From: Tolypothrix sp. PCC 7712
Lineage (GTDB): Bacteria; Cyanobacteriota; Cyanobacteriia; Cyanobacteriales; Nostocaceae
Assembly: GCF_025860405.1 (NCBI RefSeq)
Contig: NZ_CP063785.1
Coordinates: 6,015,390 to 6,079,389, forward strand
Direction of reading: 5' to 3'
DNA length: 64,000 bases
Shown piece by piece: positions 62,552 to 64,000 of this stretch (the first letter of the stretch is position 1; every line of letters starts with the position of its first letter). Made by a program: the position numbers and the translations under genes. The notes below the pieces were generated by a model. It searched no databases. It saw nothing but the letters and a program-made list of their open reading frames with translations, and had not been told where the DNA came from.

Positions 62552-63043
62552 CTATTGCTTACAGAGAGCGATCGCCAATAAAGCAGCTGCGCTAAATGCC
62601 GCTATTGTTCGCACATGGTTCCAGAATGTCCAGTTAGCAAGATATCTAGCCCAGAGATTTGCGCCCTCAGTGCTATCTGGTTTGGCGATCGCCAGAGCAT
62701 CATTGAGGGGTACATTAAAAGCAATTGTTACCAGAATTGTACCTACGAGATAGAATAGGCTCCCAAGCAGCAAGTAGACTGCACCAGGTTGATGTAACTT
62801 TGATAGTGATGCGATCGCCAGAAACAAGCAAGCCAATGCTGTTCCAAATAGCGCCACCATAAACCACGGATTGATGGCTGTAATATTGATGGATTGCATA
62901 GCAACAATGCCTTCTCTAGGCTGAAGCCGAGCCAAAGCACTCATCACAAAAGTGGAAAAGGCAAAGAAGACTCCCGCAACCAAAGAGCAGCCCAAGACTG
63001 TGAAAAGTTTTAATGTCAATAGCCAGTAATTAACATTTGTCAT
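62552..63043 (-). CDS. DUF1772/anthrone-oxygenase-like membrane protein
   Basis: 163 residues from ATG 63043, which has GAGGG five bases upstream; a longer frame to 63115 lacks support. Four membrane helices: about 8-30, 52-72, 78-100 and 140-160. The pattern GVFFAFSTFVMSALARL with NPWFM and a late FWNHVRTIAAFSAA fits the DUF1772/anthrone oxygenase family. Role in cyanobacteria unknown. Confidence 0.8.
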   Translation of the reverse strand: MTNVNYWLLTLKLFTVLGCSLVAGVFFAFSTFVMSALARLQPREGIVAMQSINITAINPWFMVALFGTALACLFLAIASLSKLHQPGAVYLLLGSLFYLVGTILVTIAFNVPLNDALAIAKPDSTEGANLWARYLANWTFWNHVRTIAAFSAAALLAIALCKQ

Positions 63044-63239
63044 ACAACCCTCTGCAAATGTATTATTTTTAGCTTCAGGAAAGAATTGATTCCCTACTAT
63101 CTGATTCTTGTGCAACTATCAAAATCTTGTGATTATTTTTTCCTACTGATACCAATAAAAATAATATTGGCGATAGATAAATTGTTGTAGATGTACAATA
63201 TTGTAGCGAGAGATACTGATTGCTTAGATCCTCACTTGT

Positions 63240-63351
63240 CAATACTGCTCGGTTAAGGATTTTAAACTCTTAATTTGGTTTGGGGAAAAGGTGAAAGGGT
63301 AAGGATTAAAGGTTTTTTCTTGCCCCTTTTCCCCTTAACCGACAAGTATTG
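63240..63351 (+). repeat. inverted-repeat element family 1, copy E
   Basis: 112 bases from CAATACTGCTCGGTTAAGG to CCTTAACCGACAAGTATTG, nearly identical to the reverse complement of copy D (57118). It lies between divergent genes (DUF1772 and carbonic anhydrase), so in this place it cannot be a terminator for either of them. Confidence 0.85.
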
Positions 63352-63628
63352 CCTCACTTGTGAGGATGAGTACTAACAAGACTTAATGCAGTTAGAGAAA
63401 ATACTAACTTTATTCCTAATTGCAGATTGCTGTTAAATTAAATGTATAACTAAAGATAGTAGTTGAGTAACATTACTTCAGCAATACAATAATAGGTTTC
63501 ACAGGCAATGTATTCAGAGATATGACTAAATGAATTTAGCCAATAATTTTGATTGATATTATCTCACATTTTTGGGTAAATAATTATCCGAAAAATTTCA
63601 ATTATGACCATATTGATTTAGGTGCCAG

Positions 63629-64000
63629 ATGAAAAAACTGATTAGAGGATTGCGCGAATTTCAAAGTAGTTATTTCCCCGCCAATGAAGAACTATTTGAA
63701 CAACTTTCTCAAGGTCAAAAGCCCAGAGTTCTCTTTATTACTTGTTCCGATTCGCGTATCGACCCCAACCTAATTACACAAGCTGGGTTAGGCGAATTAT
63801 TTGTCATCCGCAATGCAGGCAACATTATTCCACCCTATGGTGCGACTAATGGTGGTGAAGGGGCAACAATTGAATATGCTATTCAAGCATTAGATATTCA
63901 ACAAATTATTGTCTGTGGACACTCACATTGTGGTGCCATGAAAGGGTTAATGAAATTAGACAGCTTGCGGGTAGAAATGCCGCTTGTACATGACTGGCTC
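63629..64000 (+). CDS. beta-carbonic anhydrase, 5' part (runs off the window)
   Basis: The first 124 residues of an enzyme of about 220-260. Zinc ligands are in place: Cys39 and Asp41 in CSDSRID, His98 and Cys101 in GHSHCG. VIRNAGNIIPPY and EYAIQALDIQQIIVCGHSHCGAM are diagnostic of beta-class carbonic anhydrases. The start is ATG 63629, with a weak AGGTG upstream. It interconverts CO2 and bicarbonate. Whether it is carboxysomal or cytosolic cannot be told from this part. Confidence 0.92.
   Translation, partial: MKKLIRGLREFQSSYFPANEELFEQLSQGQKPRVLFITCSDSRIDPNLITQAGLGELFVIRNAGNIIPPYGATNGGEGATIEYAIQALDIQQIIVCGHSHCGAMKGLMKLDSLRVEMPLVHDWL

Overview
The window comes from a filamentous, probably heterocyst-forming (Nostocales-type) cyanobacterium. 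The clues are frequent HIP1 octamers (GCGATCGC), moderate-to-low GC, many heptanucleotide short tandem repeats (CCCCAAT/CCCCAGT, TTGTCAT, GAGTCAA, TGGTAAT), and cyanobacterial protein types such as two-partner-secretion adhesins, HTH/NB-ARC/TPR STAND proteins and a contractile-injection-type fibre. No rRNA, tRNA or CRISPR array was seen.

Layout. (1) 0-6.5 kb: a two-gene minus-strand unit with a tail-fibre-like protein, a small secreted protein, and a membrane protein with acidic repeats. (2) 7.06-8.73 kb: an IS5-type insertion sequence with inverted repeats and a TACTTA target duplication. (3) 9.3-11.7 kb: a succinyl-CoA-ligase-like pair that has lost the phosphohistidine and several surrounding catalytic residues. 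(4) 13.1-39.3 kb: a large exopolysaccharide cluster, nearly all on the plus strand. It holds a membrane NDP-sugar dehydratase, Wzx flippase, Wzy-type polymerase, three GT4 glycosyltransferases, an initiating sugar-phosphate transferase, an anchored GH28/Calx-beta protein, and a sugar-decoration module (WbqC, PIG-L deacetylase, two FemAB/GNAT paralogues around an N-acetyl-sugar amidotransferase, methyltransferase, DegT aminotransferase). It ends with a Wzc-type tyrosine kinase and, beyond an IS1634-type element, an NDP-sugar epimerase. (5) 39.6-43 kb and 58.3-61.6 kb: two large repeat-rich adhesins without a TpsB partner in view. (6) 43-48 kb: a mobile-element area with a short ribbon-helix-helix (RHH) gene, a truncated HNH-like fragment ending at a repeat, a CoiA-like/GIY-YIG fusion, and a TnpB element with a divergent RHH gene and a likely operator. 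(7) 48-64 kb: a CYTH phosphatase, a carotenoid-type oxidoreductase, a RecD2-like helicase, a STAND ATPase, a plant-type acyl-ACP-desaturase-like protein, UppS, the second adhesin, a DUF1772 membrane protein and the start of a beta-carbonic anhydrase.

Intergenic space carries at least four families of MITE-like inverted-repeat elements. One copy is nested inside another, one supplies the stop codon of the STAND gene, and one abuts the truncated HNH-like gene. Product names rest on motifs read by eye. No database search was run.
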